Shown: positions 8,413-17,241, counted from the first letter of the stretch. The stretch is 64,000 nt of DNA from Pantoea trifolii (GCF_024506435.1 NZ_JANIET010000001.1:3968001-4032000); one strand, 5' to 3'. Translations and numbers: made by a program. The notes: a model not told the origin generated them from the letters alone.

Positions 8413-9468
8413 TTATTCGCCCCAGGTGGCTTCAAGCACGCGCAGCCAGTTGCCGTGGCAAATCTTCTCCAGCAGCGCACGCGAATAGCCGCGTGCCGCC
8501 AGCGCCTGCACCAGCAGTGGGAATCCGGCCACGTCTTTCAGATCGCCCGGCATGGTGGCGCCATCGAGATCCGAACCAAAACCAACGCCATCTTCCCCGA
8601 CTTTTTCCAGCAGATACTCAACGTGGCGCACGATGGCATCGACGCCGGTCGGCGCATGGCGATCGCCATCTTCACGCAGGAACGGCACGGCAAAATTGAC
8701 GCCGACAAAGCCGTTGGTTTCAGCAATCGCCGCCAGTTGGCGATCGGTGAGATTACGTGACTGCGCGCTGATCACATGCGCGTTGGAGTGGCTCGCCACC
8801 AGCGGCGCATCGCTGATCTCTGCGGTGTGCCAGAAACCTTTCTCATCCATATGCGACAAATCAACCATGATGCGGCGGCGATTACAGTCGCGTACCAGCT
8901 GCTTGCCCGCGGCCGTCAGGCCATTGCCGATATCCGGCGACGAAGGATAGAGGAACGGCACGCCGTCGCCGAACTGATTCGGGCGGCTCCACAGCGGCCC
9001 CAGCGTGCGCAAGCCGCTGGCGTAGAGCATGTCGAGCAATTCACCGTGGGTATCCAGCGCTTCCGCACCTTCAACGTGCATCACCACCGCTAACACCTTG
9101 TTGGCCATGCAGTGGCGAATATCGCGCACGCTGCGGCAAATCTTCACCTGGCCGTTTGAGGCCTGCTCAATGCGCAGTAGCAGCGCCAGCATAGAAAACG
9201 TCGCATCGCGCGCTGAGTTGATAATTTCCTGAGGAAAATCTGCGAGGTCTGGCGCACTTCTTGCAATCAGAGGGTGGGACGGCACCCAGGTGGCGAAAAT
9301 GCCACCTGCCATATTTCCCTGATGGATACGCGGCAAGTCCATTTGGCCCGTTTTGGTGCCAGTAAAAAAGGCATTAACCGCGTCCGGCTGATGGTGCTGC
9401 CACAGCTTATTCAGCACATCGTTGTGGCCGTCAAAGACCGGAATATCGAGGGTCATCGAGTCAGACAT
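8413..9468 (-). CDS. Membrane-dipeptidase-family dipeptidase (peptidase M19)
   Basis: Dinuclear zinc dipeptidase of the renal-dipeptidase family; members hydrolyse dipeptides and often tolerate a D-residue at the C-terminal side. Metal ligands are visible: the HxD pair in VFDGHNDVL near the N-terminus, the bridging Glu in VMHVEGAEAL, His in VDLSHMDEKG and VASHSNAHV, and the late Asp in GFGSDLDGA. There is no signal peptide, so it acts in the cytosol. The ORF extends upstream from a TTG. I chose ATG 9468 (351 aa, weak GGAA site); ATG 9483 is the alternative. It is divergent from the peptide-binding-protein gene and followed by a LysR regulator. Confidence 0.85.
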   Translation of the reverse strand: MSDSMTLDIPVFDGHNDVLNKLWQHHQPDAVNAFFTGTKTGQMDLPRIHQGNMAGGIFATWVPSHPLIARSAPDLADFPQEIINSARDATFSMLALLLRIEQASNGQVKICRSVRDIRHCMANKVLAVVMHVEGAEALDTHGELLDMLYASGLRTLGPLWSRPNQFGDGVPFLYPSSPDIGNGLTAAGKQLVRDCNRRRIMVDLSHMDEKGFWHTAEISDAPLVASHSNAHVISAQSRNLTDRQLAAIAETNGFVGVNFAVPFLREDGDRHAPTGVDAIVRHVEYLLEKVGEDGVGFGSDLDGATMPGDLKDVAGFPLLVQALAARGYSRALLEKICHGNWLRVLEATWGE

Positions 9469-9666
9469 GTTGTTCAGTTCCATGTTCGGGGGAAAGCGCA
9501 GCACTGCCAGCTGGCGGAGCAAATTGCACCAAAAAAGGGCGAGCACACGCGCGTGAAACAAATGGCTTAGAGCCGGTATTAATCCTCCGGCAGGTGCGTA
9601 AAGTCAAGACAAAAAACAATCAAATAACAATTTTTTATTTTAATTATCAATCAGTTGGGAGTTTAC

Positions 9667-11262
9667 ATGGTTACCAGAAGACGTTTTCTTGCAGGATGCA
9701 CTGCTGTACCTGTTGTTTCCTACCTCAGCCTGAATTCATCCTTTGCCGCGACGCCGCCGACCATGCTGGTGATCGCGATGCAGCTCGATAACATCACCAG
9801 CCTCGATCCACACGAAAGCTTCGAAGCCACCGGTGGCCAGATTTGCGGCAACCTCTATCAACGTTTAGTCACGCCCGATCCAAAGCAAGCCGACAAAGTG
9901 ATTGGTCAACTGGCACAAAGCTGGGACGTCAGCAGCGATAACGGCACTTACACTTTCCATCTCGATCCGGCGGCCAAATTCGCTGATGGTTCGCCGCTTA
10001 CCGCAGAAGACGTGGCGTTCTCGATTGAGCGTATCGTCAAGCTGGATAAGAGCCCAGCCTTTATTATCAACCAATTCGGCTTCACCAAAGACAACGTGAC
10101 GCAGCTGGTGACCGCGAAAGATGCGCACACCGTTGAGATGAAACTCGGCGCGCCGGCGGCCGAAACCTTCCTGCTCTACTGCTTATCCGCCACCGTCGGC
10201 AGCATCGTGTCGAAGAAAGCCTGTCTGGCGAACCAGCAGAACAACGACTTCGGTAACGGCTGGCTGAAACAGCACAGCGCCGGTTCCGGTGCCTTTACCC
10301 TGCGCACCTGGAATGCCAGCGAAACGGTGATTCTGGAGATTAGCCCGCAATATGCAGGTTCAAGCAAAACCAAACGCGTGATCCTCAAACACATCGCCGA
10401 CCCGGCCGCGCAGGCGCTGATGCTGAAAAAAGGCGATGTCGATGCCGCGTATGACCTCACCACTGAACAGCTGCTGCAGGTGAAAAACGACAGCAGCGTG
10501 TCGCTGGTGAATCAGTCGCTGTCGGCCATCATGCTGATGTCGTGCAACACCAATAATCCGTACCTGAAAAAACCGCAGGTGTGGCAGGCGCTGAAGTGGG
10601 CGCTGGATTACGAAAGCATCCAGAAAAACATTCTGTCGATGAGTTTTGTCACCCATCAAAGCTTCCTGCCGAGCGGCTTCCCGGCGGCGCTGGACGATAC
10701 GCCATTCCACAAAGATCTGGCGAAAGCCAAAGCGCTGCTGGCCGAAGCGGGTTATCCGGACGGTTTCGACATCACCCTCGATCACTACTCAATGCAACCG
10801 TATCCGGACATCGCGCAGGCGATTCAAACCCAGCTGGGCGCGATTGGCATCAAAGTGTCACTGATCGCCGCCGAAAACCGTCAGGTTCTGACCAAGATGC
10901 GTGCGCGTCAGCATCAGCTGGCATTGACCGTTTGGGGAGCCGATTACTTTGATCCTAACTCCAACACCGAAGCCTTCTGCGTTAACACCGACAACAGCGA
11001 TAACGCGCGTGCGCGTACGCTGGCGTGGCGCTGCAGCTGGTCAGATGAAGAGTTCAACAAACTCACCGAGCAGGCGTTGCATGAGCCCGATCCAGCGAAA
11101 CGCATCGCGCTCTATCAGCAGATTCAGCAGCTAGGTCGCGAGAAGAGTCCGTTCATTTTCATGATGCAGAAGACCAAAAACGTGGCCACCAGCAAAGCGC
11201 TGAGTGATGTTCACATGACCGTGCTGGAGCAGTGGCCGTATGCGCAGGTGAAAAAAGCCTGA
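9667..11262 (+). CDS. Peptide ABC transporter substrate-binding protein (SBP family 5), Tat-type signal
   Basis: Periplasmic binding protein of 531 aa for a Dpp/Opp-type importer. The N-terminus TRRRFLAG followed by a moderate hydrophobic stretch and an SFAA cleavage-like end looks like a twin-arginine signal rather than an ordinary Sec signal. Mature landmarks of family 5 are present: TSLDPHESF, YTFHLDPAAKFADGSPLTAEDVAFSIER, and LLAEAGYPDGFDITL. ATG 9667 has GGGAG six bases upstream. The stop codon overlaps the start of the next permease gene, so the five transporter genes and the aminopeptidase form one operon. The ligand is presumed to be a peptide; the operon context suggests D-residue peptides. 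Confidence 0.88.
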   Translation: MVTRRRFLAGCTAVPVVSYLSLNSSFAATPPTMLVIAMQLDNITSLDPHESFEATGGQICGNLYQRLVTPDPKQADKVIGQLAQSWDVSSDNGTYTFHLDPAAKFADGSPLTAEDVAFSIERIVKLDKSPAFIINQFGFTKDNVTQLVTAKDAHTVEMKLGAPAAETFLLYCLSATVGSIVSKKACLANQQNNDFGNGWLKQHSAGSGAFTLRTWNASETVILEISPQYAGSSKTKRVILKHIADPAAQALMLKKGDVDAAYDLTTEQLLQVKNDSSVSLVNQSLSAIMLMSCNTNNPYLKKPQVWQALKWALDYESIQKNILSMSFVTHQSFLPSGFPAALDDTPFHKDLAKAKALLAEAGYPDGFDITLDHYSMQPYPDIAQAIQTQLGAIGIKVSLIAAENRQVLTKMRARQHQLALTVWGADYFDPNSNTEAFCVNTDNSDNARARTLAWRCSWSDEEFNKLTEQALHEPDPAKRIALYQQIQQLGREKSPFIFMMQKTKNVATSKALSDVHMTVLEQWPYAQVKKA

Positions 11263-12272
11263 TGCCGTTACTGAAGAGAATCGTCAGCACCCTGGGAAGC
11301 CTGGTGCTGACGCTGTTTGGTCTGTCGGTGTTGACCTTTTTCATTGGCCGCGTCATGCCCACCGATCCGGTGCTGGCGGCGGTCGGTGATAACGCACCGC
11401 AATCGGTGGTCGAGCGCGTACGTGCGGAAATGGGGCTGGATCAGCCCCTTTACGTGCAGTTTGGTCACTACCTTAATCAACTGCTGCATGGCGATCTCGG
11501 TAAATCAATTCTCACCTCGAATCCGGTGATTACCGACATCGCCCGCTTCTTCCCCGCTACCATGGAATTGGCGACGGCGGCGATCATCATCGCGGCGCTG
11601 ATCGGCATTCCGCTCGGCGTGTGGGCGGCGGTGCGTCAACGTTCGTGGGTCGATCAAACCATTCGCGTGATCTGTCTTGCCGGCCATTCGCTGCCGGTGT
11701 TCGTTCTGGCGCTGCTGAGCCTGCTGGTGTTCTACGCGGTGCTCGGCATTGCGCCCGGCCCTGGACGGCAGGACATCATCTGGCAGGATATGGTGCCGCA
11801 GGTCACCGGCTTCCTCACCATCGATTCGCTGCTGGCCGGGGAAATGGACGCCTTCTGGGATGCGCTGGCCCACATGGCGCAGCCGGTGCTGATTCTGGCC
11901 TACTTCAGCATGGCCTACATCACGCGTATGACGCGCACCTTTATGCTTAACGCGCTGAGCGGCGAGTTCGTGATCACCGCGCGCGCTAAAGGTTTGTCGT
12001 CACGGCGGGTGATTTGGCGGCATGCGTTTCCCACCGTGGCGGTTCAACTGGTCACGGTGCTGGCGCTGACCTACGCCGGATTGCTGGAGGGCGCGGTGGT
12101 GACGGAAAACGTCTTCGCCTGGCCCGGTATCGGCCAATATCTCACCACCTCGCTGATGAACGCCGACATGAACCCGGTGATCGGCGCCACCTTGCTGGTC
12201 GGCACCGTGTATGTGCTGCTCAATCAGCTGGCTGACCTTCTCTATCGACTTTGGGACCCGCGCGTAAAATGA
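11262..12272 (+). CDS. Peptide ABC transporter permease, DppB/OppB type
   Basis: A 336-aa inner-membrane permease. The N-terminus has a membrane helix (LGSLVLTLFGLSVLTFFIGRV), then the periplasmic segment with PTDPVLAAVG and MGLDQPLYVQFGHYL typical of DppB. Several helices and the cytoplasmic EAA loop follow (ITARAKGLSSRRVIWRHAF), which contacts the ATPase. The start at 11262 shares its A with the upstream TGA, indicating translational coupling. It pairs with the DppC-type permease downstream. Substrate specificity lies mainly in the binding protein. Confidence 0.9.
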   Translation: MPLLKRIVSTLGSLVLTLFGLSVLTFFIGRVMPTDPVLAAVGDNAPQSVVERVRAEMGLDQPLYVQFGHYLNQLLHGDLGKSILTSNPVITDIARFFPATMELATAAIIIAALIGIPLGVWAAVRQRSWVDQTIRVICLAGHSLPVFVLALLSLLVFYAVLGIAPGPGRQDIIWQDMVPQVTGFLTIDSLLAGEMDAFWDALAHMAQPVLILAYFSMAYITRMTRTFMLNALSGEFVITARAKGLSSRRVIWRHAFPTVAVQLVTVLALTYAGLLEGAVVTENVFAWPGIGQYLTTSLMNADMNPVIGATLLVGTVYVLLNQLADLLYRLWDPRVK

Positions 12273-13168
12273 TCTTCTTCTCACGAGAATGGCTGCTCGA
12301 CGACACGCCCGCCAATCGTCGCCAGGCGGTGTGGGGCCGGCGTTATCGCCTGTGGCTCAGCCTGCGCAGTAATCCGCTGGCGATGGCCGGACTGCTGGTG
12401 GTGGCGGTGATGCTGCTGCTGGCGCTGTTTGCGCCGTGGCTGACGCCGTTCGATCCCGGCGTGCAGCATCTGGAAAACCGTCTTGCGGCACCTTCCGCCG
12501 CACACTGGCTCGGCACCGATGAACTGGGGCGCGATGTTTGGACGCGCATTATCTATGGCGGCCGCACCACGCTCGGCATGGTGATCGCTGTGGTGCTGCT
12601 CACCGCGCCGCTCGGTCTGCTGATTGGCTGTATCGCCGGTTATGCCGGCGGTTTCATCGATAAAGCGCTGATGCGTTTGACCGACATCTTCCTCGCCTTC
12701 CCGCGTCTGATTCTGGCGCTGGCGTTTGTTGCCGCGCTGAAACCTGGCGTTGAGAGCGCGATTCTGGCGATTGCCCTGACGTCGTGGCCGCCGTATGCAC
12801 GTCTGGCGCGCGCCGAAACGCTGCAGTTCCGCCACAGCGACTTTATCGCCGCCAGCCGTCTGACCGGCGCGTCACCGCTGCGCATTATTCTGCGCCACAT
12901 CATGCCGCTGTGCGTGCCGAGCCTGATTGTGCGCGTCACGCTGGACATGAGCTCCATCATTATCACCGCCGCCAGCCTTGGCTTCCTTGGCATGGGCGCG
13001 CAGCCGCCGTCACCGGAATGGGGCACGATGATTGCTACCGCGCGTCGCTTCCTGTTCAGCGAATGGTGGGTGCCATTAATGCCGTGTATCGCGATTTTCC
13101 TGACGTCATTGGCGTTTAACTTTCTCGGCGACGGTCTGCGTGACGTGCTGGATCCCAAGGAGCGCTAA
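12269..13168 (+). CDS. Peptide ABC transporter permease, DppC/OppC type
   Basis: A 299-aa permease with the N-terminal OppC segment, the marker HWLGTDELGRDVWTRIIYGG around residues 75-95, five or more helices, and the EAA-like loop SRLTGASPLRIILRHIMP. The end NFLGDGLRDVLDP is characteristic of DppC. It overlaps the DppB-type gene by four bases (ATGA). It forms the heterodimeric channel with the preceding permease. Confidence 0.9.
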   Translation: MIFFSREWLLDDTPANRRQAVWGRRYRLWLSLRSNPLAMAGLLVVAVMLLLALFAPWLTPFDPGVQHLENRLAAPSAAHWLGTDELGRDVWTRIIYGGRTTLGMVIAVVLLTAPLGLLIGCIAGYAGGFIDKALMRLTDIFLAFPRLILALAFVAALKPGVESAILAIALTSWPPYARLARAETLQFRHSDFIAASRLTGASPLRIILRHIMPLCVPSLIVRVTLDMSSIIITAASLGFLGMGAQPPSPEWGTMIATARRFLFSEWWVPLMPCIAIFLTSLAFNFLGDGLRDVLDPKER

Positions 13169-13996
13169 ATGTTGGTGGAAATCGAGAACCTGCGCGTTGC
13201 CTTTCGCTCGCGCAGCGAAACCTTTGAAGCCGTGCGCGGCGTCAGTTTTAGCGTTGGCCGCGAGAAGTTCGCCATTGTCGGCGAAAGCGGTTCCGGCAAG
13301 TCGCTGACCGCGCGCAGCCTGATGCAGTTATTGCCGGGCAACGCGGAAGTCAGCGCCGATGTGCTGCGCTTTGATGGCATCGATTTGCGCGGTGCCAGCG
13401 AGAAGGTGCTGCGTAAAATTCGCGGCAAGCGCGTCGGTTTTATCCTGCAGGACCCGAAATATTCACTCAATCCGGTGATGACCATCGGCCAGCAGATTGC
13501 CGAAGCCTGGCGCGAGCACAAAGGCGGCAGCCATAAAGCGGCGATGCAGGCAGCGATTGAGCTGCTGGAGCAGGTGAAGATTCGCGATCCCGCAGCCGTG
13601 GCGAAACGCTATCCGCATGAAGTCTCGGGCGGCATGGGCCAGCGCGTGATGATTGCCATGATGCTGGCGCCCGATCCGGAACTGTTGATCGCCGATGAAC
13701 CCACCAGCGCGCTGGATGCCACCGTGCAGGCGGAGATCCTCAAGCTGATTGACGAATTGGTCTCGGCGCGCGGCATGGGGCTGATCCTGATCAGCCACGA
13801 TTTGCCGCTGGTGTCGCACTTCTGCGATCGCGTGGCGGTGATGTACGCCGGCCGCATCGTCGAGCTGCTTGATGCCGGGCAGTTGCAGCAGGCGCAGCAT
13901 CCTTACACGCGCGGTTTGCTGGCGTGTTTGCCGTCATTGCGCCATCCGCGCGCGCGTTTACCCGTATTGCAGCGCGATGCCGCGTGGCGCGAATAA
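13169..13996 (+). CDS. Peptide ABC transporter ATP-binding protein, DppD type (short)
   Basis: A 275-aa ATPase starting directly after the permease stop. Walker A GESGSGKS is near residue 37-44, the signature VSGGMGQRV and Walker [13 protein letters not shown] follow, and the H-loop is LISHDLPLV. DppD proteins are usually about 325 aa with a cysteine-rich C-terminal extension; here the protein stops soon after the oligopeptide-transporter segment HPYTRGLLACLPSL, and the Cys cluster is missing. It pairs with the DppF-type ATPase after a repeat-containing 82-bp gap. Confidence 0.88.
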   Translation: MLVEIENLRVAFRSRSETFEAVRGVSFSVGREKFAIVGESGSGKSLTARSLMQLLPGNAEVSADVLRFDGIDLRGASEKVLRKIRGKRVGFILQDPKYSLNPVMTIGQQIAEAWREHKGGSHKAAMQAAIELLEQVKIRDPAAVAKRYPHEVSGGMGQRVMIAMMLAPDPELLIADEPTSALDATVQAEILKLIDELVSARGMGLILISHDLPLVSHFCDRVAVMYAGRIVELLDAGQLQQAQHPYTRGLLACLPSLRHPRARLPVLQRDAAWRE

Positions 13997-14003
13997 TTAG
14001 CCT

Positions 14004-14027
14004 GGTCGCCATAAATGGCGCCCCTAC
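14004..14027 (+). repeat. REP-like palindrome, first of a head-to-head pair
   Basis: Arms GGTCGCCAT and ATGGCGCCC (one mismatch) followed by CTAC. It lies inside the transporter operon between the two ATPase genes, one base before an oppositely oriented copy, a BIME-like arrangement. Confidence 0.82.
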
Positions 14028-14028
14028 C

Positions 14029-14052
14029 GTAGGGTCGGCATTCATGCCGACC
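14029..14052 (-). repeat. REP-like palindrome, second of the pair
   Basis: GTAG then arms GGTCGGCAT and ATGCCGACC. Compared with the commonest copy, both arms carry a matching C/G swap, so pairing is preserved. Confidence 0.82.
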
Positions 14053-14078
14053 GTTTCACGGTTTGCACGGAACAACCC

Positions 14079-14819
14079 ATGATTCAAATCGATAACCTGC
14101 GCATCCACTTCGGTGCGCACACGGCGGTGAAAGACGTCAGCTTCTCGGTCGGTAACGGCGAAAGCTTTGGCCTGGTCGGTGAAAGCGGCTCGGGCAAATC
14201 CACCATCCTGCGCGCGCTCGCTGGGCTGAATGCCGACTGGCAAGGCAGCATGCTGTTTGGCGGCATGCAGCTCAGCGCTAAACGCAGTCGCGCCTTCTAT
14301 CGTCAGGTGCAGATGGTGTTTCAGGATCCGTTTGGTTCGCTGCATCCGCGTCAAACCATTGATCGCATCCTGCACGAACCGCTGCTGGTGCATCAGCTCG
14401 ATCGCGCCGAACAGCGCATCAGCCAGGCATTAGGCGAAGTGGGCTTGCCCGCCTCGGTACGTTTCCGCTATCCGCATCAGCTGTCGGGCGGCCAGCGTCA
14501 GCGCGTGGCGATTGCGCGCGCGCTGATCGCCGAACCGGAAGTGCTGCTGCTGGATGAGCCAACCTCGGCGCTGGATGTGTCGGTGCAGGCCGAAATCCTC
14601 AATTTACTCAGCGATCTACGCAGCGAACGCAAACTCACCTACATTATGGTGACGCATAACCTCGCGGTGGTAACGCACCTGTGTCAGCGCATTGGCGTGA
14701 TGCAGAATGGCGAGATGGTGGAGCAGCTGAGCGCCGACGATCTGCGCGCGCGGCGCATCCAGCATCCGCATACCGCCCAACTTTTCGATCTCAGCATGAC
14801 GCTGGAGGAACCGGCATGA
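14079..14819 (+). CDS. Peptide ABC transporter ATP-binding protein, DppF type (short)
   Basis: A 246-aa ATPase with Walker A GESGSGKS near residue 34-41, Q-loop VFQDPFGSLHPRQ, signature LSGGQRQRV and Walker B LLLDEPTSALD, ending soon after HPHTAQLFDLS. DppF proteins usually have about 80 more residues, so this is another trimmed version. Its stop overlaps the start of the aminopeptidase gene (ATGA), tying the hydrolase to the importer. No separate promoter is obvious after the repeat pair. Confidence 0.88.
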   Translation: MIQIDNLRIHFGAHTAVKDVSFSVGNGESFGLVGESGSGKSTILRALAGLNADWQGSMLFGGMQLSAKRSRAFYRQVQMVFQDPFGSLHPRQTIDRILHEPLLVHQLDRAEQRISQALGEVGLPASVRFRYPHQLSGGQRQRVAIARALIAEPEVLLLDEPTSALDVSVQAEILNLLSDLRSERKLTYIMVTHNLAVVTHLCQRIGVMQNGEMVEQLSADDLRARRIQHPHTAQLFDLSMTLEEPA

Positions 14820-16327
14820 CCGCTCACTGGCAACACGCCGCGGATGTCGCACAACAGATCACTGAAAGCTGGCAACAGCCGGGCGCCCCGGGCGGCGCAA
14901 TGGTGCTGTTTGATGCGCACCAGATCCACTCAACGCACTGTGCCGGACTGGCTGATTTGGCGCAGCAAACGCCGTTCAGCGCCGACAGCGTGGTGCGTTT
15001 CGCCTCGATCACTAAACATCTGTTTGCCGCGCTGGTGACCGGGCCGGGACGTCGCTACCTCAAGCTCGACGATGCGCTGGTGCAGCATCTGCCGCAGCTG
15101 AGCGGAGCCAACGGCCAAATCACCGTCGGCCAGGCGCTGGATATGAGCAGCGGTTTGCCGGACGTGCGTGAAACCTTATCGCTGCTGGGATTGTCGGTGT
15201 ACAACGCCACCCGCGCCGACGACCTGCTGGATTTTATCGCGCGCGAAGGCCAGCTCAACTATGCGCCCGGCAGCGAAATCTCCTACACCAACACCGGCTA
15301 TCGGCTGGTGGAAGAAGCACTGAAAGCCAAAGGCGTGTTATTCAATGATCTGCTGCAGCAGTACATCTGCGATCCGCTGGATATCAACCTGATTGCGCCG
15401 GAAAGCTGGTTCGATATCGTGCCCGGTTTGGTGCCTGGCTACTGGCAAAACGGCGCGCAGTGGCAGCTTTCCAGCGCCGGTTTGCATCTCTCGGCATCGG
15501 GCAGCGTGACCGGCAGCCTGCATCATCTGACGCGCTGGCTGCAAAGCCTGCTGGCCGATAGCGGACCGGGGGCAGGCGTGCTGCAGCGCCTGAGCGCGCC
15601 GCGTAATCTCAACGATGGCCGCACCAGCGGATACGGTTTGGGCATCACCAGCTCGACGCTCGGCAGCCAGACGCTGTTTGGTCACGGCGGTTCGCATGCC
15701 GGTTATAAGAGCTATTTCCTGCTGCATCCGGAACTGAAAATCGGCGTGGCGCTGGTCGCCAACCGCGAAGATGTCACCACGTCGGAAAGCGTGCTGCGGG
15801 TGATGGCGGCGCTGCTCAATCGCGCGTTACCGGAGAAAGGACACGATTTAACGCCCGGACTTTACGTGGCGCAAGACGCCGCCGACTGGCTGGAGATTAA
15901 AGGCGTGACCGCCACCTGGCTCGGCGCAGGCGAAACCTTGTGGCGTGACGATGTGCACGGCACGGCGGTGTCGCTCTCCAGCACCTTCCCGATGCGGTTA
16001 CGTCATGATGGCGCGGCGATTGTCGGTGAGATTGGCCATGCCGCACGACGTTTTGTGCCGGTGCAGGCCGATCAGGCCAGTCTCGATAATCTGCAAGGCC
16101 GCTGGTTCGCGCCACAGTGGCGCAGCGAGTTAGTGATTGAGGGCGACAGCTTAATCATGGGCATTGGCCCGGCAGCGATTCGCGCACGTTTGCAGTCGCT
16201 GGGCAACGATCGCCTCTTAGCCACCGCGCAGGATGGACCGTGGGAGAAGCGCTTCGCGATTGCGCGCGAAGGCGACACGCTGCGGCTGCTGTTGAACCGC
16301 AGCCGCGTGGTGACGTTTACACGTTAA
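14816..16327 (+). CDS. D-aminopeptidase, serine hydrolase family S12 (DAP-like)
   Basis: A 503-aa penicillin-recognising-type serine hydrolase. The catalytic SxxK is S64-ITK67, the YxN motif is Y157-T-N159, and the third motif is H290-G-G. These spacings and the long C-terminal part (about 170 residues of beta-rich sequence) fit Ochrobactrum-type D-aminopeptidase (about 520 aa), which releases N-terminal D-residues such as D-Ala. No signal peptide is visible, so it would act on imported peptides in the cytosol. The start at 14816 overlaps the ATPase stop, showing coupling to the importer. An esterase or beta-lactamase-like relative is the alternative; the HGG third motif favours DAP. Confidence 0.78.
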   Translation: MTAHWQHAADVAQQITESWQQPGAPGGAMVLFDAHQIHSTHCAGLADLAQQTPFSADSVVRFASITKHLFAALVTGPGRRYLKLDDALVQHLPQLSGANGQITVGQALDMSSGLPDVRETLSLLGLSVYNATRADDLLDFIAREGQLNYAPGSEISYTNTGYRLVEEALKAKGVLFNDLLQQYICDPLDINLIAPESWFDIVPGLVPGYWQNGAQWQLSSAGLHLSASGSVTGSLHHLTRWLQSLLADSGPGAGVLQRLSAPRNLNDGRTSGYGLGITSSTLGSQTLFGHGGSHAGYKSYFLLHPELKIGVALVANREDVTTSESVLRVMAALLNRALPEKGHDLTPGLYVAQDAADWLEIKGVTATWLGAGETLWRDDVHGTAVSLSSTFPMRLRHDGAAIVGEIGHAARRFVPVQADQASLDNLQGRWFAPQWRSELVIEGDSLIMGIGPAAIRARLQSLGNDRLLATAQDGPWEKRFAIAREGDTLRLLLNRSRVVTFTR

Positions 16328-16344
16328 CGCATTGTAATTTTCCA

Positions 16345-16368
16345 GGTGCGCATAAATGCGCACCCTAC
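16345..16368 (+). repeat. REP-like palindrome (GGTGCGCAT variant)
   Basis: Arms GGTGCGCAT and ATGCGCACC around AA, then CTAC. It lies 17 bp after the aminopeptidase stop. Both arms differ together from the main type. Confidence 0.8.
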
Positions 16369-16377
16369 AAAACCGTC

Positions 16378-16401
16378 GTAGAGGCGCCATTTATGGCGAC
16401 C
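16378..16401 (-). repeat. REP-like palindrome
   Basis: GTAG, then a degenerate left arm (AGGCGCCAT) and the intact right arm ATGGCGACC. It ends 3 bp before the FAH-family stop codon. With the copy at 16345 it forms a head-to-head pair between convergent operons. Confidence 0.8.
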
Positions 16402-16404
16402 GTT

Positions 16405-17241
16405 TTATGCGATACGGTGACGTAATCTTCCGATCTTTTCGATTTCTACTTCAATCTCATCGCCGGGGAACATAAACAGCGGTGGCGTGCGTTTTTTACC
16501 GACGCCGCCCGGTGAACCGGTGATGATCACATCGCCTGGCGACAGCGGGCTGAACGCGGAAATGTACTCGATGATCTTCGCCACCGGATGCACCATGCTG
16601 GCGGTGGTGTCGTTCTGCACTTCGCGCTGATTGAGCCAGGTTTTGATCGCCAGCTGCTGCGGATCGGGGATCTCGTCGGCGGTGGTCATCCACGGCCCGA
16701 AACCGCCGGTTTGCTGCCAGTTTTTCCCGGCGGTGAACCAGGTAAACTGCATGTCGCGCACCGTGGCATCCATAAAGCAGCTGTAACCCGCAACGTGATT
16801 CAGCGCATCAGCGGCTTTCACCTGATAGGCCGCTTTGCCAATGATCACCGCCAGTTCGCCTTCGTAATCAAATTCCTGCGTGGTCGCGGGTTTCATCAGC
16901 GGCTGCTCGTGCGCCGCCAGCGAATCCGCGAAACGCACAAACAGCGTCGGCGCTTCAATCGTCTCGGCAAACTCTTTGCGTTTGTCGGCATAGTTCATGC
17001 CAACACAGAACACTTTGCCAGGATTTTCCACCACCGGCAGGAAGCGAATGGCGCTAAACGGGTGATCAACCGGCATTGAAACGTAGGCGTCGAGATCGCT
17101 TAACGCGCCGCGTTGCAGCAAGGTTTTCAGGTCCGGGCAGTCAGCGCCGAGACGTGCGCCGATATCAATCACGCCCTCTTGCTGCACAATACCGTAACTT
17201 TTTCTTTGCTGGTCAATAATATAAAAACTGCAGAGCTGCAT
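16405..17241 (-). CDS. Fumarylacetoacetate-hydrolase-family protein
   Basis: A 278-aa member of the FAH family (C-C bond hydrolases, decarboxylases or acylpyruvases). Family blocks are visible: KVFCVGMNYADKRKE, PTLFVRFADSL, the metal-binding EFDYEGELAVIIGK, and ITGSPGGVGKKRTPPLFMFPGDEIEVEIE at the end. The start at 17241 has GAGG six bases upstream; the longer frame from 17283 is unlikely. It is the last gene of the minus-strand D-peptide region, separated from the M55 peptidase by a repeat. Its substrate and its connection to peptide use are unknown. Confidence 0.82.
   Translation of the reverse strand: MQLCSFYIIDQQRKSYGIVQQEGVIDIGARLGADCPDLKTLLQRGALSDLDAYVSMPVDHPFSAIRFLPVVENPGKVFCVGMNYADKRKEFAETIEAPTLFVRFADSLAAHEQPLMKPATTQEFDYEGELAVIIGKAAYQVKAADALNHVAGYSCFMDATVRDMQFTWFTAGKNWQQTGGFGPWMTTADEIPDPQQLAIKTWLNQREVQNDTTASMVHPVAKIIEYISAFSPLSPGDVIITGSPGGVGKKRTPPLFMFPGDEIEVEIEKIGRLRHRIA

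Noticed and set aside
9667..9760. Lipoprotein signal (LAGC) on the first binding protein
   Set aside because: The cysteine precedes the hydrophobic core instead of following it, so it cannot be a normal lipobox.
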